Origin: Burkholderia metallica
GTDB lineage: Bacteria > Pseudomonadota > Gammaproteobacteria > Burkholderiales > Burkholderiaceae
Assembly (NCBI RefSeq): GCF_902832845.1
Contig: NZ_CADFDB010000016.1
Coordinates: forward strand, 1-64,000
Direction of reading: 5' to 3'
Length of the DNA stretch: 64,000 nt
The position numbers and the translations under genes were made by a program. Numbering within the stretch: the stretch's first letter is position 1; each line of letters starts with the position of its first letter. Positions 44,252 to 53,686 of the stretch are shown one piece after another. Below the pieces are notes generated by a model. It saw only the letters and a list, made by a program, of their open reading frames with translations. It searched no databases and was not told the origin of the DNA.

Positions 44252-45760
44252 TTAGCGCCCGCGCGGGCGCGATTCCACCGACGAAACGACGTCCGCGAGC
44301 CGCTGCGCGGCCGCCTCCATCTGCGCGCGGCCGAATCCGCCGAAGCCCAGCACGAGCCCCGGGCGGGCCGTGCCGGGCGCGAACATCGGCGACACCGCGC
44401 GCACCGCGACGCCGGCTTGCGCGGCGCGCTCGACCACGTCGAGATCGTCGATTCCTTCCGCGAGCCACAGCACGACGTGCATCCCCTGATCGCCCGGCTG
44501 CACCCACGCGCGCTCGCGCGGCAGCCGCGCGCCGAGCGTGTCGATCAGCAGCGCGCGCTGCTCCGCATACACGCCGCGCACACGGCGGATGTGGCGATCG
44601 AGATGGCCTTCCGCGATGAACGCGGCCAGCACGTGCTGGTCGGCGGTCGGCGCATGGCGATCCATCAGCACGCGTGCGCCGCAGAACGCGGGCACGAGAT
44701 CGTCGGGCGCGATCACGTAGCCGAGCCTCAGCGACGGAAACAGGATCTTGCTGAACGTGCCGAGATAGATCACGCGCTCGGGATCGAGCCCCTGCAGCGA
44801 CGGGAACGGATGGCCTTCGTAGCGCAGCTCGCTGTCGTAGTCGTCCTCGACCACCCACGCGTGCCGCGTCCGCGCCCACGCGAGCAGCGCATTGCGCCGA
44901 GCCATGCTGAGCGGCATGCCGAGCGGGTACTGGTGCGACGGCGTGACGAACGCGGCGCGCGCATGCGGCGCGAGGCGGATGCCGGCGTCGACGTCGAGGC
45001 CGTCCGCGTCGACGGGCACCCGCACCATCGCGTCGTGCCGCCCGGTGCTGTCGAGCAGCGCGGTGATGCCGCGATACGCGGGATTCTCGACCCATGCCTG
45101 ATCGTTCGGGCCGAGCAGCACCTGGCTCGCGAGATGCAGCCCCTGCTGCGTGCCGCTCGTGATCACGATCTGGTCGGCATGGCAGCGCACCGAGCGCGAG
45201 CGGCGCACGTAGTCGGCGATCGCCTCGCGCAGCGGCAGCGCGCCTCGCGGGTCGGCATAGCCGGACGGCGCGCCGGCGCCGCGTGCGCGCAGGCGGTTGC
45301 CGAGCCGGCGCCAGATGTCGTCGGGCGCGGTGAGGCCGACCGGCACCGAGATCGCGAACGGGGTGGCCGGCAGCGGACGGAATTCGCCGGCGACGCGGGC
45401 GAAGGCGGCGGCCGGTTCGGGCAGGCCGGCGCGCGCCGCAGGGCGGCGCCGGGCCGGCGGTTCGGGAGCAGGGACGGGCGACGCCTCCGCGAGCGCGTTC
45501 GCGACCCGGGTGCCCGCGCCGCCGCGCGATTCGAGAAAGCCTTCGGCGACGAGTTGCGTGTACGCGTCGACGACGGTGCCGCGCGCCACCTGCAGCGACG
45601 TGGCGAGTAATCTGGTGGACGGCAGCATGTCGCCGGGCCGGACGTCGCCGCGCCGCACGGCCTCGCGCAGCGCCTGCGCGAGCTGGCGGCTCAGGTCGCC
45701 GGCCGCGCGATCGAGCGTGCCGAGCGACGGGATGTCGTTGTTCCGGGCCGTTCTTGCCAT
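44252..45760 (-). CDS. MocR/PdxR-type GntR regulator with aminotransferase domain
   Basis: 502-aa fusion regulator. The N-terminal GntR winged helix (about 20-90, GDMLPSTRLLATSLQVARGT) is linked by an Ala/Pro-rich hinge to a class I aminotransferase-like domain. The PLP lysine lies in GTFSKILFPSLRLGY and PLP contacts in VVEDDYDSELRY. Such proteins use bound PLP to sense PLP or an amino compound. It is divergent from a PaiB-like flavin protein with 122 bases between the starts, and that gene is its probable target. The ATG is at 45760. Confidence 0.92.
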   Translation of the reverse strand: MARTARNNDIPSLGTLDRAAGDLSRQLAQALREAVRRGDVRPGDMLPSTRLLATSLQVARGTVVDAYTQLVAEGFLESRGGAGTRVANALAEASPVPAPEPPARRRPAARAGLPEPAAAFARVAGEFRPLPATPFAISVPVGLTAPDDIWRRLGNRLRARGAGAPSGYADPRGALPLREAIADYVRRSRSVRCHADQIVITSGTQQGLHLASQVLLGPNDQAWVENPAYRGITALLDSTGRHDAMVRVPVDADGLDVDAGIRLAPHARAAFVTPSHQYPLGMPLSMARRNALLAWARTRHAWVVEDDYDSELRYEGHPFPSLQGLDPERVIYLGTFSKILFPSLRLGYVIAPDDLVPAFCGARVLMDRHAPTADQHVLAAFIAEGHLDRHIRRVRGVYAEQRALLIDTLGARLPRERAWVQPGDQGMHVVLWLAEGIDDLDVVERAAQAGVAVRAVSPMFAPGTARPGLVLGFGGFGRAQMEAAAQRLADVVSSVESRPRGR

Positions 45761-45882
45761 GATTCTGGTCTGCTGAAATTGTGCCAAATCGGCTCTACAG
45801 CATAAACCAGTTAGGGTCCACAATCGCTGCATGACGGCCCAGCGCCTGATTCATCCTCACCCCGCACGACCCTGGAGCCGAC

Positions 45883-46530
45883 ATGTACGTCCCCGCCCAT
45901 TTCGACGAATCCGACCCTGACACACTGCGCGAGCTGATCGTGCGGCATCCGTTCGGCAGCCTGATCACGCACGGCGCAAGCGGGCTCGACGCGAACCACC
46001 TGCCGTTCGAACTGCTGCCGAACGACGGCGGGCTCGGCGAGCTGCATGCGCACGTCGCGCGCGCGAATCCGGTCTGGCAGGACGTCGCGAACGGCGACGA
46101 GGTGCTCGTGATCTTCCGCGCGGGCGACGCGTACATCTCGCCGACGTGGTACCCGAGCAAGCACGCGACGCACCGGCAGGTGCCGACGTGGAACTACCTG
46201 GTCGCGCATGCGTACGGGCGCATCACGGTGCGCGACGACGAGAAGTTCGTGCGCGGCATGGTCGCGCGGCTGACGCGCACGCACGAGGCGTCGCAGCCGG
46301 TGCCGTGGAAGATGGGCGACGCGCCGAAGGATTATCTCGACGTGATGCTGCAGTCGATCGTCGGGCTGCAGATCGAGATCACGCGGCTCGTCGGCAAGCG
46401 CAAGCTGTCGCAGAACAAGGCGGCGGCCGATATCCGCGGCGCCGGCGAAGCGCTGGTCGCGAACGGCAACCTGGCGATCGGCGAAGCGATGATCGATGCG
46501 GCCGACGCAGCCGACGCGAAGCGCGGGTGA
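45883..46530 (+). CDS. PaiB-family FMN-binding negative regulator
   Basis: 215-aa FMN-binding split-barrel protein of the PaiB group. It opens with the family signature MYVPAHFDESDPDTLRELI. It also carries ANHLPFEL (about 37-44), YISPTWYPSK near 86-95, and VPTWNYLVAHAYG near 100-112. PaiB in Bacillus dampens sporulation and protease genes, and elsewhere the family is often paired with MocR regulators, as here. Its true function in proteobacteria is unclear: possibly a flavin-binding enzyme or sensor. The ATG is at 45883, divergent from the MocR gene. Confidence 0.88.
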   Translation: MYVPAHFDESDPDTLRELIVRHPFGSLITHGASGLDANHLPFELLPNDGGLGELHAHVARANPVWQDVANGDEVLVIFRAGDAYISPTWYPSKHATHRQVPTWNYLVAHAYGRITVRDDEKFVRGMVARLTRTHEASQPVPWKMGDAPKDYLDVMLQSIVGLQIEITRLVGKRKLSQNKAAADIRGAGEALVANGNLAIGEAMIDAADAADAKRG

Positions 46531-46558
46531 GCGCCCCCGCTGCGCGCGCCCGCGCAGC

Positions 46559-47143
46559 TTACTGCGTGCGCGTCGCTCCGTTCGCGCCTTCACCGGCCTG
46601 CGCGAGCGCACCGCGAATCGCCGCCTCGGTCTTGTCGTACCCGCCTTCGCCATAACGCGTATAGACGACCTTGCCGTTCGCATCGATCAGGTACAGCGCG
46701 GGCCAGTACTGGTTGCCGTACGCGCGCCACGTGTCGTAGCGGTTGTCCTGCGCGACCGGATACCGGATGCCGAAGCGCTTGATCGCGTCGGCGACGTTGC
46801 CCGCGTCGCGCTCGAACGGATATTCGGGCGTGTGCACGCCGACCACGACGAGCCCCTGGTCGCGATACTTCCGGTCCCATTCCTTCACGTACGGAATCGT
46901 ATGAATGCAGTTGATGCACGAGTACGTCCAGAAATCGACGAGCACGACCTTGCCGCGCAACTGGCCGAGCGTGAGCGGCGCGCTGTTGTGCCAGCGGTCG
47001 ATGCCGGTGAAATCGGGGGCGGCGGTACCGGCCTGCGAGGCCGGCATGGTGGCCGCGTCGTCGCGGGTGCCCGCGAAGGCGGCGAGCCCGGCCGTGGCGG
47101 CAAGGGCGATGATGACGGCGGCGGTCTTGAGGCGGGGCAGCAT
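46559..47143 (-). CDS. Membrane-anchored thioredoxin-like protein (DipZ/redoxin type)
   Basis: 194-aa thiol-disulfide protein. A signal or anchor segment (about 1-25) is followed by a redoxin domain with the active site C76-I-N-C79 in WTYSCINCIHTIPYV, the form seen in the C-terminal domain of DipZ rather than CPPC/CGPC. The block VGVHTPEYPFERDAGNV is also DipZ-like. It should act in the periplasm on disulfides or peroxides. The start at 47143 follows an AGGAGAACACC ribosome site. It is divergent from the response regulator gene, a possible controller. Confidence 0.88.
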   Translation of the reverse strand: MLPRLKTAAVIIALAATAGLAAFAGTRDDAATMPASQAGTAAPDFTGIDRWHNSAPLTLGQLRGKVVLVDFWTYSCINCIHTIPYVKEWDRKYRDQGLVVVGVHTPEYPFERDAGNVADAIKRFGIRYPVAQDNRYDTWRAYGNQYWPALYLIDANGKVVYTRYGEGGYDKTEAAIRGALAQAGEGANGATRTQ

Positions 47144-47368
47144 GGTGTTCTCCTGAGCGGGAGGCCGCCGCGCGAGGGCGGCGGCCGGACGGGTTTCGAC
47201 AGGCCCCATTAGGCGGCGCCGACGTATCTGCGATGTGTCCGGCCGGCCGCGCGTGTGCAATGTTGTGTGTCGCCACGGCGGCGCGATACATTGAGATACA
47301 AACGCGTGGCCGCCGTGCGGTATAACAGCGGACATCGCGTGCCCGCCCACCTCGAACCCGACACCGAC

Positions 47369-48109
47369 ATGGACAAGATCGACCACGTGCTGATCGTCGA
47401 CGACGATCGCGCGATCCGCGAACTGATCGCGGATTATCTGGAAAAGAACGGCATGCGCGTGTCGCTGGCCGCGAACGGCCGCGAGATGCGCAACGTGCTG
47501 GACGGCGGCGCGCCCGACCTGATCGTGCTCGACCTGATGCTGCCCGGCGAGGACGGCCTCACGCTGTGCCGCGACCTGCGCGCGGGCAAGTTCCGGACGG
47601 TGCCCGTGCTGATGCTGACCGCACGCGGCGAGGAGACCGACCGCATCATCGGCCTCGAGATGGGCGCCGACGATTACCTGGCCAAGCCGTTCGCGGTGCG
47701 CGAACTGCTCGCGCGGATCCGCTCGGTGCTGCGCCGCGCGCGCATGCTGCCGCCGGGAATGCAGGTGACGGAAACGGCGGAGATGCTCGCGTTCGGCGAA
47801 TGGCGGCTCGACACGACCGGGCGCCACCTGCTCGACGCCGAAGGCACGCTGGTCGCGCTGAGCGGCGCCGAATACCGGCTGCTGCGCGTGTTCCTCGACC
47901 ACCCGCAGCGCGTGCTGACGCGCGACCAGTTGCTCAATCTCACGCAGGGGCGGCAGTCCGATCCGTTCGACCGGTCGATCGACCTGCTCGTGAGCCGGCT
48001 GCGCCAGCGGCTGCGCGACGGCGCGCGCGAGCCGCGCTACATCAAGACGCTGCGCAACGAGGGCTACGTGTTCTCGTCGGCCGTGACCGCCGTCGACGGT
48101 ACGCCATGA
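47369..48109 (+). CDS. OmpR-family response regulator
   Basis: 246-aa two-component regulator. The receiver domain has the acidic pocket D11-D13, phospho-acceptor D55 (LDLMLPGEDG), T84 and K106 (YLAKPF). The winged-helix DNA-binding domain (about 140-240) includes LSGAEYRLLRVFLDHPQRVL and RNEGYVF. Its stop overlaps the kinase start (ATGA at 48106-48109), so the pair is translationally coupled. It is divergent from the thioredoxin-like gene. The start ATG at 47369 fits the receiver N-terminus. Confidence 0.95.
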   Translation: MDKIDHVLIVDDDRAIRELIADYLEKNGMRVSLAANGREMRNVLDGGAPDLIVLDLMLPGEDGLTLCRDLRAGKFRTVPVLMLTARGEETDRIIGLEMGADDYLAKPFAVRELLARIRSVLRRARMLPPGMQVTETAEMLAFGEWRLDTTGRHLLDAEGTLVALSGAEYRLLRVFLDHPQRVLTRDQLLNLTQGRQSDPFDRSIDLLVSRLRQRLRDGAREPRYIKTLRNEGYVFSSAVTAVDGTP

Positions 48110-49428
48110 GCGCGCGCATGCCGTGGCACTGGCCGCGCTCGCTGTTCGCGCGGCTCGCGCTGATCCTGTGCGTGGGCCTCGCGCTCGCGCAGACGCTGTC
48201 GTTCTGGCTCACCGTCACCGAGCGCGACCAGGCGACCACCAACCTGATGATGGGCTACATCGAGCGCGAGGTCGCGAGCTCGGTCGCGCTGCTCGATCAC
48301 CTGCCGCCGGCCGAGCGGGCCGCGTGGCTGCCGCGCCTCGCGCGGCGCAGCTATGCGTTCATCCTCGGGCCCGGCGAGACCGGCACGCCGCCGGAGGCGC
48401 GGCTGTCGGCGCGCGTCGAGCGGTCGATTTCCGACGGCATCGGCGGCGACTACCCGCTGACCGCGAACGCGATCCCCGGCGACGGCGAACATCTGCAGGT
48501 GCATCTGCGCCTGACCGACGGCTCGCCGCTGACGATCGACATCCATCCGATGTCGACGGTGCCGCTGTCGGGCTGGCTGCCGGTCGTGCTCGTGCTGCAG
48601 CTCGCGGTGCTGGCCGCGTGCTGCTGGCTCGCGGTGCGGCTCGCGACGCGGCCGCTCAAGCAGCTCGCGCAGGCCGCCGATGCGCTCGGCCCGGACCTGA
48701 AGGGCGAACGGCTGAACGAAACCGGGCCGTCGGAAGTCGCGCGCGCCGCCCGCGCGTTCAACGCGATGCAGGACCGCATCGCGCAGTACATGGCCGAGCG
48801 CATGCAGATTCTCGCGTCGATCTCGCACGACCTGCAGACGCCGATCACGCGGATGCGGTTGCGCGTCGACGTGATGGACGACGACGTGCAGGGCGCGAAG
48901 CTGCGCCAGGACCTGATCGAGATGGAGCATCTGGTGAAGGAGGGCGTCGCGTATGCACGGACGCTGCACGGCACCGAGGAAGCCGCGCGCCGCATCGATG
49001 TCGACGCGCTGCTCGACAGCATCGTGTGCGACTACACGGATGCGGGGCAGGACGTCGCGCTCCATAGCCGCGCGCCGCTCGCGCTCGTCACGCGGCCGAA
49101 GGCGCTGCGCCGCATCGTCGGCAACCTCGTCGACAACGCGCTGAAGTTCGCCGGCGCGGCCGAGATCGACGTGCGCGCCGCGCCGGACGGCGGCGCGGTG
49201 ATCGCGGTGCTCGACCGCGGGCCCGGCATTCCGGACGATCAGCTCGACGCGGTGTTCGAGCCGTTCCGGCGCGTGGAGACGTCGCGCAACCGCGAGACGG
49301 GCGGCACGGGGCTCGGCCTCGCGATCGCGAAGCAGCTCGCGCTCGCGATGGGCGGCACGCTCACGCTGAACAACCGGCCCGACGGCGGCGGGCTCGAGGC
49401 GCGGCTCACGCTGCGCAATGCGGGGTAA
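48106..49428 (+). CDS. Sensor histidine kinase
   Basis: 440-aa inner-membrane kinase. Span 1 (about 15-35) and span 2 (about 155-178) enclose a periplasmic sensor of about 120 residues. A HAMP linker follows (180-232), then the dimerisation domain with phospho-His H241 (ASISHDLQTPITRMR), and an ATPase domain with NLVDNALKF, DRGPGIPDD and GGTGLGLAIAK boxes. It resembles EnvZ/RstB-type kinases and phosphorylates the regulator encoded just upstream (ATGA overlap). The signal is unknown. Confidence 0.94.
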   Translation: MSARMPWHWPRSLFARLALILCVGLALAQTLSFWLTVTERDQATTNLMMGYIEREVASSVALLDHLPPAERAAWLPRLARRSYAFILGPGETGTPPEARLSARVERSISDGIGGDYPLTANAIPGDGEHLQVHLRLTDGSPLTIDIHPMSTVPLSGWLPVVLVLQLAVLAACCWLAVRLATRPLKQLAQAADALGPDLKGERLNETGPSEVARAARAFNAMQDRIAQYMAERMQILASISHDLQTPITRMRLRVDVMDDDVQGAKLRQDLIEMEHLVKEGVAYARTLHGTEEAARRIDVDALLDSIVCDYTDAGQDVALHSRAPLALVTRPKALRRIVGNLVDNALKFAGAAEIDVRAAPDGGAVIAVLDRGPGIPDDQLDAVFEPFRRVETSRNRETGGTGLGLAIAKQLALAMGGTLTLNNRPDGGGLEARLTLRNAG

Positions 49429-49501
49429 CCGGGGGCGTGAGCGGCGCGGTTCGAGGTTCGTGCCGAAGCGGATGCCGACGTCGAAACCGGGGCGCGCGAC
49501 G

Positions 49502-50113
49502 TCACACGCGCTGCAGATGCGCGTCGACGAGCGGTGCGAGCGTCGCTGCATGCACGGCCGCGAGATCGTGCCGGCCGCCCGGCACGACGTGCAACCGCGC
49601 ATCGGGCAGCCGTTCGAGCAGGCGCCGGCCGGCCGCGACCGGGCTGATCGGATCGTCGTCGCCCCACAGCAGCAGTGTCGGCTGCGCGATGCGGCCGATC
49701 TCCCGTGAGTAGTCGGCACGCAACGTCATGAACCAGTCGGGAAGTTGCGGGTTGGCTTGCGCGAAACCGGCGCGCCAGTCCTGCGCGCCGAGCGCTGCCA
49801 TGTCGAGACCGCCGGACGTGACCGTCAGCACGAGGTGCGTGATCCATTCGGGCTTGTCGAGCGCCGCGCGCATCGCGATCACGCCGCCCATCGATTGCGC
49901 GATCACGGCGGTGGGCCGGTCGATCGTGTCGAGCACACGACGCACAAGGCTGTCGAAATCGTCGACGGCCGGATCGCGCGGCGTATCGCCGAAGCCCGGA
50001 TAGCCGACGATCCGGCGCTCGGCCGGATGCGCCAGCAGGCCGGCGAGCGGTTGCCAGAAGGCGGTGCTGCCCGATGCACCGGGCAGGAAGAGCAGTTGCG
50101 ACGGAACGGGCAT
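49502..50113 (-). CDS. Alpha/beta hydrolase
   Basis: 203-aa small alpha/beta-hydrolase. The nucleophile elbow is AQSMGG with S74, the acid lies in LLLWGDDDPISP, and the catalytic His is in VPGGRHDLA near 180. The oxyanion segment LPGASGS is near residues 10-16. It has no signal peptide and a reduced cap domain. Esterase or acyl hydrolase activity is likely but no substrate can be named. It starts at 50113 with the phosphoesterase gene 49 bases upstream on the same strand, possibly one transcript. Confidence 0.85.
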   Translation of the reverse strand: MPVPSQLLFLPGASGSTAFWQPLAGLLAHPAERRIVGYPGFGDTPRDPAVDDFDSLVRRVLDTIDRPTAVIAQSMGGVIAMRAALDKPEWITHLVLTVTSGGLDMAALGAQDWRAGFAQANPQLPDWFMTLRADYSREIGRIAQPTLLLWGDDDPISPVAAGRRLLERLPDARLHVVPGGRHDLAAVHAATLAPLVDAHLQRV

Positions 50114-50162
50114 GGCGGCGCGGTTTTCTGGTGAATGAAGGGTAGCGTGCAAGGCGGGTGCG

Positions 50163-50897
50163 TCAGCACCGGCCGGTGCGCAGCGCGACGGTCCAGTCGT
50201 CGCGCCCGCGCGATGCCGCGGTGGCGGCGGCCGTGTGCCAGTCGTACTCGACCGCGTGAAATTCGACGTTCCAGCCGGCCGCCGTGCGCGACACCATCGC
50301 GTAGCGCGCATGCGGCGAGCCCGTTTCGATGCGGTGCGGATGCGGCAGGTCGTCGGTGTACGCCTGCAGCCCGACGCTGCCCGGGTTGACGATCAGCCGG
50401 CCGTCGTCGAGCCTGGCCGTGCGCGGGAGATGCGTGTGGCCGCACAGGATCAGCGATGCCCGCTCGTCGCCCGCGCGCTGCGCGATTTCATCGGGCGTGG
50501 CCGCGCGGCAGCCGTCGGGCGTGACCGTTTCGAGGAAATAGACGAGGTCGCTGTTCGGCGTGCCGTGCACCATCAGCACGTCGCCGTCGAGCGTCATGCG
50601 GGCGGGCAGCGCGGCGATCCAGTCGAAATGATCGGCGCGCAGCGTGTCGTGCGCCCAGCGATCCGACAGCCGCATCGATTCGCGATCGCCGGCGAGCAGT
50701 TGTCGTTCGTGATTGCCCTTGATCGTCGGCAGGTCGAGCGCGATCAGGCGGTCGGCCGTTTCGGGCGGATGGAGCGCGCCCGACAGGATGTCGCCGAGAT
50801 TGACGATCACGTCGGCGCCGCGACGGCGGATGTCGTCGAGCACCGCGTCGAGCGCGGCGAGGTTGCCGTGGATGTCGGACAGCGCGGCGATTTTCAT
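50163..50897 (-). CDS. Metallophosphoesterase (YfcE/MJ0936-like)
   Basis: 244-aa calcineurin-like phosphoesterase with a bimetal centre: D8-x-H10 (ALSDIHGN), GDILSG, the catalytic GNHERQ, a His in MVHGTPNSD and GHTHLPR. It belongs to the YfcE-like branch that hydrolyses phosphodiesters or phosphomonoesters such as bis-pNPP in vitro. It is cytosolic, with no signal peptide. The start ATG at 50897 follows a weak purine-rich site. It precedes the alpha/beta hydrolase on the same strand. Confidence 0.88.
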   Translation of the reverse strand: MKIAALSDIHGNLAALDAVLDDIRRRGADVIVNLGDILSGALHPPETADRLIALDLPTIKGNHERQLLAGDRESMRLSDRWAHDTLRADHFDWIAALPARMTLDGDVLMVHGTPNSDLVYFLETVTPDGCRAATPDEIAQRAGDERASLILCGHTHLPRTARLDDGRLIVNPGSVGLQAYTDDLPHPHRIETGSPHARYAMVSRTAAGWNVEFHAVEYDWHTAAATAASRGRDDWTVALRTGRC

Positions 50898-51006
50898 GAC
50901 GGATCGGCGGGGAACGGAACGGCGATTGTCGCCAATTCGGCGCGGGCCGTCCAATCGCGCGCATGCGAAGCCGCGAGCGGTCCGGCGCGCAGCCGTGGAC
51001 GGCGCG

Positions 51007-51549
51007 TCAGTCGGTCGCGAGGCGCGCGTACATCGCGAAATCGCCCGGCGTGCCGCGCACCATCCTGTATGCGCGCAACAGCCCTTCGTAGCGATAGCCG
51101 CACTTCTGCAGTACGCGCGCGGAGCCTGCGTTGCTGGTCAGCACGACACCCTGCACGCGGATGAAGCCGCCGTCGGCGAACGCCCACGCGGTGACGGCCG
51201 CGCACAGCGCGCTCGCGACGCCGCGCCCCCAGTGCGACGGCGCGAGATCGTATGCGATCTCCGCCGAGCGGTTCACGGTCGACACGGTATGCAGGCCGAT
51301 CGTCCCGGCGAGCTCGCCCGATGCGTCGTCGATCACGGCGAGACGGCGCACCGAATCCGGGTCGGCCGATTCGATGGTGTCGAACAGCGGCAGCAGATCG
51401 TCGGGCGAGCGCAGGTTCCAGCTCGTGTGGCGGAAGACATCGGGGTTCGTCAGGTACGCGTACCACGCGTCGAGGTCGGCGCGTTCGAGCTGGCGAAGCG
51501 ACAGGCCGGGAAAGCCTGAGCGGGGCGGGTTGGCGATTCGCATCGGCAT
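51007..51549 (-). CDS. GNAT-family N-acetyltransferase (RimJ/RimL-like)
   Basis: 180-aa acetyltransferase of the RimJ/RimL type. The acetyl-CoA loop is seen as PSHWGRGVASALCAAVTAWA (about residues 105-124), and GLHTVSTVNRSAEIAYDLAP precedes it. LTSNAGSARVLQKCGYRYEG is the typical C-terminal motif that recognises an amino-terminal or small amine substrate. Two nearby ATGs (51549 and 51543) are possible starts. It ends six bases after the LysE exporter gene on the same strand, so the two form an operon. Confidence 0.9.
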   Translation of the reverse strand: MPMRIANPPRSGFPGLSLRQLERADLDAWYAYLTNPDVFRHTSWNLRSPDDLLPLFDTIESADPDSVRRLAVIDDASGELAGTIGLHTVSTVNRSAEIAYDLAPSHWGRGVASALCAAVTAWAFADGGFIRVQGVVLTSNAGSARVLQKCGYRYEGLLRAYRMVRGTPGDFAMYARLATD

Positions 51550-51555
51550 CCGCGC

Positions 51556-52188
51556 CTATGCGGGATGACGCCGGTACAGCGCCAGCGACCCGGCGAGCGC
51601 GACCAGCATCGCGCCGCACGTGCGTTCGAGCCACAGCGCACCCGCGCGCTCGAGCAGCCGCACCGCACGTGCGCCGAGCAGCGCGTAGCCGAACATCACC
51701 GCGCCGTCGAGCAGCGCGAACGTGATCGCGAGCGCGACGTATTGCGGCGCAAGCGGCGCGGACGGATCGAGGAACTGCGGCAGGAACGCGGAGAAGAACA
51801 GATAGCCCTTCGGGTTCGTCACCGCCGTGACGAAGCTCTTCGCGAAGATCGACGCATTGCGCCCGGTTGCCGTGCCGTCGTGCGCGGCGGCGACGTCGAG
51901 CGAACCCTTCGACATCAGCAGCCGGATGCCGACGTAGGCGAGGTACGCGGCGCCGACCCACTTCACCACCGAGAACCAGAACGCCGACGCCATCAGCAGC
52001 GCGCCGAGGCCGAGGGCGACCGCGACGATCAGCACGACATCGGACAGCATCGCGCCCGCGAAGCCGTAGGCCGCGCGGCGCACGCCGTAGCGCGAGCCGT
52101 TGGTCAGCGCGAGCAGCACGGTCGGGCCGGGTGTCGCGATGCCGACGAACGCGACGGCGGCGAAGATCAGCAGGGTGGCTGGATGCAT
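51556..52188 (-). CDS. LysE/RhtB-family exporter
   Basis: 210-aa exporter with six hydrophobic segments. Signature patches are GIATPGPTVLLALTNGSRYG (about 16-35), SFVTAVTNPKGYLFFSAFLP and the C-terminal TCGAMLVALAGSLAL. The sequence is a separate paralogue of the LysE protein at 14.3 kb. It is followed after six bases by a GNAT acetyltransferase gene, a pairing that might export and acetylate one amine or amino acid. No Lrp or LysR regulator is adjacent. Confidence 0.9.
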   Translation of the reverse strand: MHPATLLIFAAVAFVGIATPGPTVLLALTNGSRYGVRRAAYGFAGAMLSDVVLIVAVALGLGALLMASAFWFSVVKWVGAAYLAYVGIRLLMSKGSLDVAAAHDGTATGRNASIFAKSFVTAVTNPKGYLFFSAFLPQFLDPSAPLAPQYVALAITFALLDGAVMFGYALLGARAVRLLERAGALWLERTCGAMLVALAGSLALYRRHPA

Positions 52189-52492
52189 GAAGGCGCTCCC
52201 GACGGGACGGTACGCGGTCGATTATCGGCTGCGCCCGCCCGGCGTGTACAGGCGCGCCGCACCGTGCACGCGGCCGCCCGTCGACTATCTCGATTTTGGC
52301 AAGAAACTGTTTTCATTATTCCGCTTTCGACCGAAACCGGTTCCATCTACCATGGCGGCCGCAGCGGGCATGCCCGCCGCGCCGTCGCGCGCGGACGCCG
52401 CCGGCCTCGCACCGCCGACGGACCTCGCCGCCCGCGCGCTACTCGCAACCGACAGCCAGAACAACGGGTTCACCGCCCGGAGACATACAACC
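52189..52492. other. Intergenic region between LysE exporter and porin
   Basis: 304 bases without a gene. An AT-richer block at 52285-52330 ('gattttggcaagaaactgtt', 'ttcattattccgc') is the likely porin promoter. No hairpin or RNA motif was recognised. Confidence 0.4.
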
Positions 52493-53686
52493 ATGAACAA
52501 GCAACTGATCGCAGCGCCGCTGCTGCTCTCGTTCGCGGGCATCGCCGCCGCGCAAAGCTCCGTGACGCTGTACGGCATCGTCGATGCGGGCGTCACCTAT
52601 CGCAGCAACGAGCGGGTGGGTGCCGCGGGCGCGTACACCGGCCATTCGAGTGTCGGGCTGACGACCGGCAACCTGTCCGGCAGCCGCTGGGGCATCAAGG
52701 GTTCCGAGGATCTCGGCGGCGGGATGCGCGCGCTGTTCGTTCTCGAGAACGGTTTCGACATCACGAACGGCACGTCCGGCCAGGGCGGCCGTCAGTTCGG
52801 CCGCCAGGCGTTCGTCGGCCTCGGCAGCGACCGCTACGGCACGGTCACGCTCGGCCGCCAGTACACGTCGCTCGACGACTTCGTGAGCCCGGTCGGCCCG
52901 TCGTCGTTCATCGGCGGCTTCGGCGCGCACCCGGGCGACATCGACGACCTCGACCAGACCGCCCGCGTCGACAGCTCGATCAAGTACACGAGCGCCAGCT
53001 ATTCGGGCTTCACGTTCGGCGCGCTATACGGCTTCGGCGGCCAGCCGGGCAGCATGAAGCAGCGCAATACGTGGAGCGTCGGCGCGGCGTACGCGGCGGG
53101 CCCGCTGCGCGTCGGCGTCGGCTACGAGCGGTCGGACAACAGCAAGACGGGCGCGACCGACCCGACCACCGGCAAATGGCAGAGCACCGACGACGGGCTG
53201 TTCAACTCGTCGATCAACGAAGGCTATGCGAGCGCGCAATCGCAGCAGGTGATCGCGACCGGTGCGACCTACGACTTCGGGCCGGCCGTCGTCGGCGTGA
53301 ACTACAGCAACGTGCAGTACCGCAGCGGCGGCCAGTCGCTGTTTACCGGCCACGCGACGTTCAACGTCGCGGGCGTGTTCACGCGCTGGAACGTGCGCCC
53401 GCAGACGCAGTTGTTCGCGGGCTACAGCTACACGCGCGGCAGCGATGTCGACGGCGTGGACGACCGTGCGCAGTATCACAACGTCACGCTCGGCGCCGTG
53501 TACGACCTGTCGAAGCGCACCAGCGTGTATCTGCTCGGCGCGTACCAGCACGCATCGGGCATGACGCTCGACGCGCTCGGCCGGCCGGTGGCCGCGACCG
53601 CGTCGGTGTCCGACAAGGCGAACGGCCATTCGTCCGACTCGCGCTCGCAGGCCATCGTCAGCCTCGGCCTGCGCCAGAAGTTCTGA
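52493..53686 (+). CDS. Gram-negative porin (Burkholderia Opc/Omp type)
   Basis: 397-aa outer-membrane porin. The signal peptide (about 1-20, ending GIAAA) is followed by QSSVTLYGIVDAGVTY. Typical blocks are SRWGIKGSEDLGGGMRALF, the loop-3 neighbourhood RQFGRQAFVGLGSDRYGTV, and a C-terminal Phe (LGLRQKF). The chain ends with the classical SKRTSVYLLGAYQHASG strand. It stands alone, with an AT-richer promoter region upstream and a strong hairpin after the stop, so it is probably a general or regulated porin rather than part of a pathway. Confidence 0.94.
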   Translation: MNKQLIAAPLLLSFAGIAAAQSSVTLYGIVDAGVTYRSNERVGAAGAYTGHSSVGLTTGNLSGSRWGIKGSEDLGGGMRALFVLENGFDITNGTSGQGGRQFGRQAFVGLGSDRYGTVTLGRQYTSLDDFVSPVGPSSFIGGFGAHPGDIDDLDQTARVDSSIKYTSASYSGFTFGALYGFGGQPGSMKQRNTWSVGAAYAAGPLRVGVGYERSDNSKTGATDPTTGKWQSTDDGLFNSSINEGYASAQSQQVIATGATYDFGPAVVGVNYSNVQYRSGGQSLFTGHATFNVAGVFTRWNVRPQTQLFAGYSYTRGSDVDGVDDRAQYHNVTLGAVYDLSKRTSVYLLGAYQHASGMTLDALGRPVAATASVSDKANGHSSDSRSQAIVSLGLRQKF

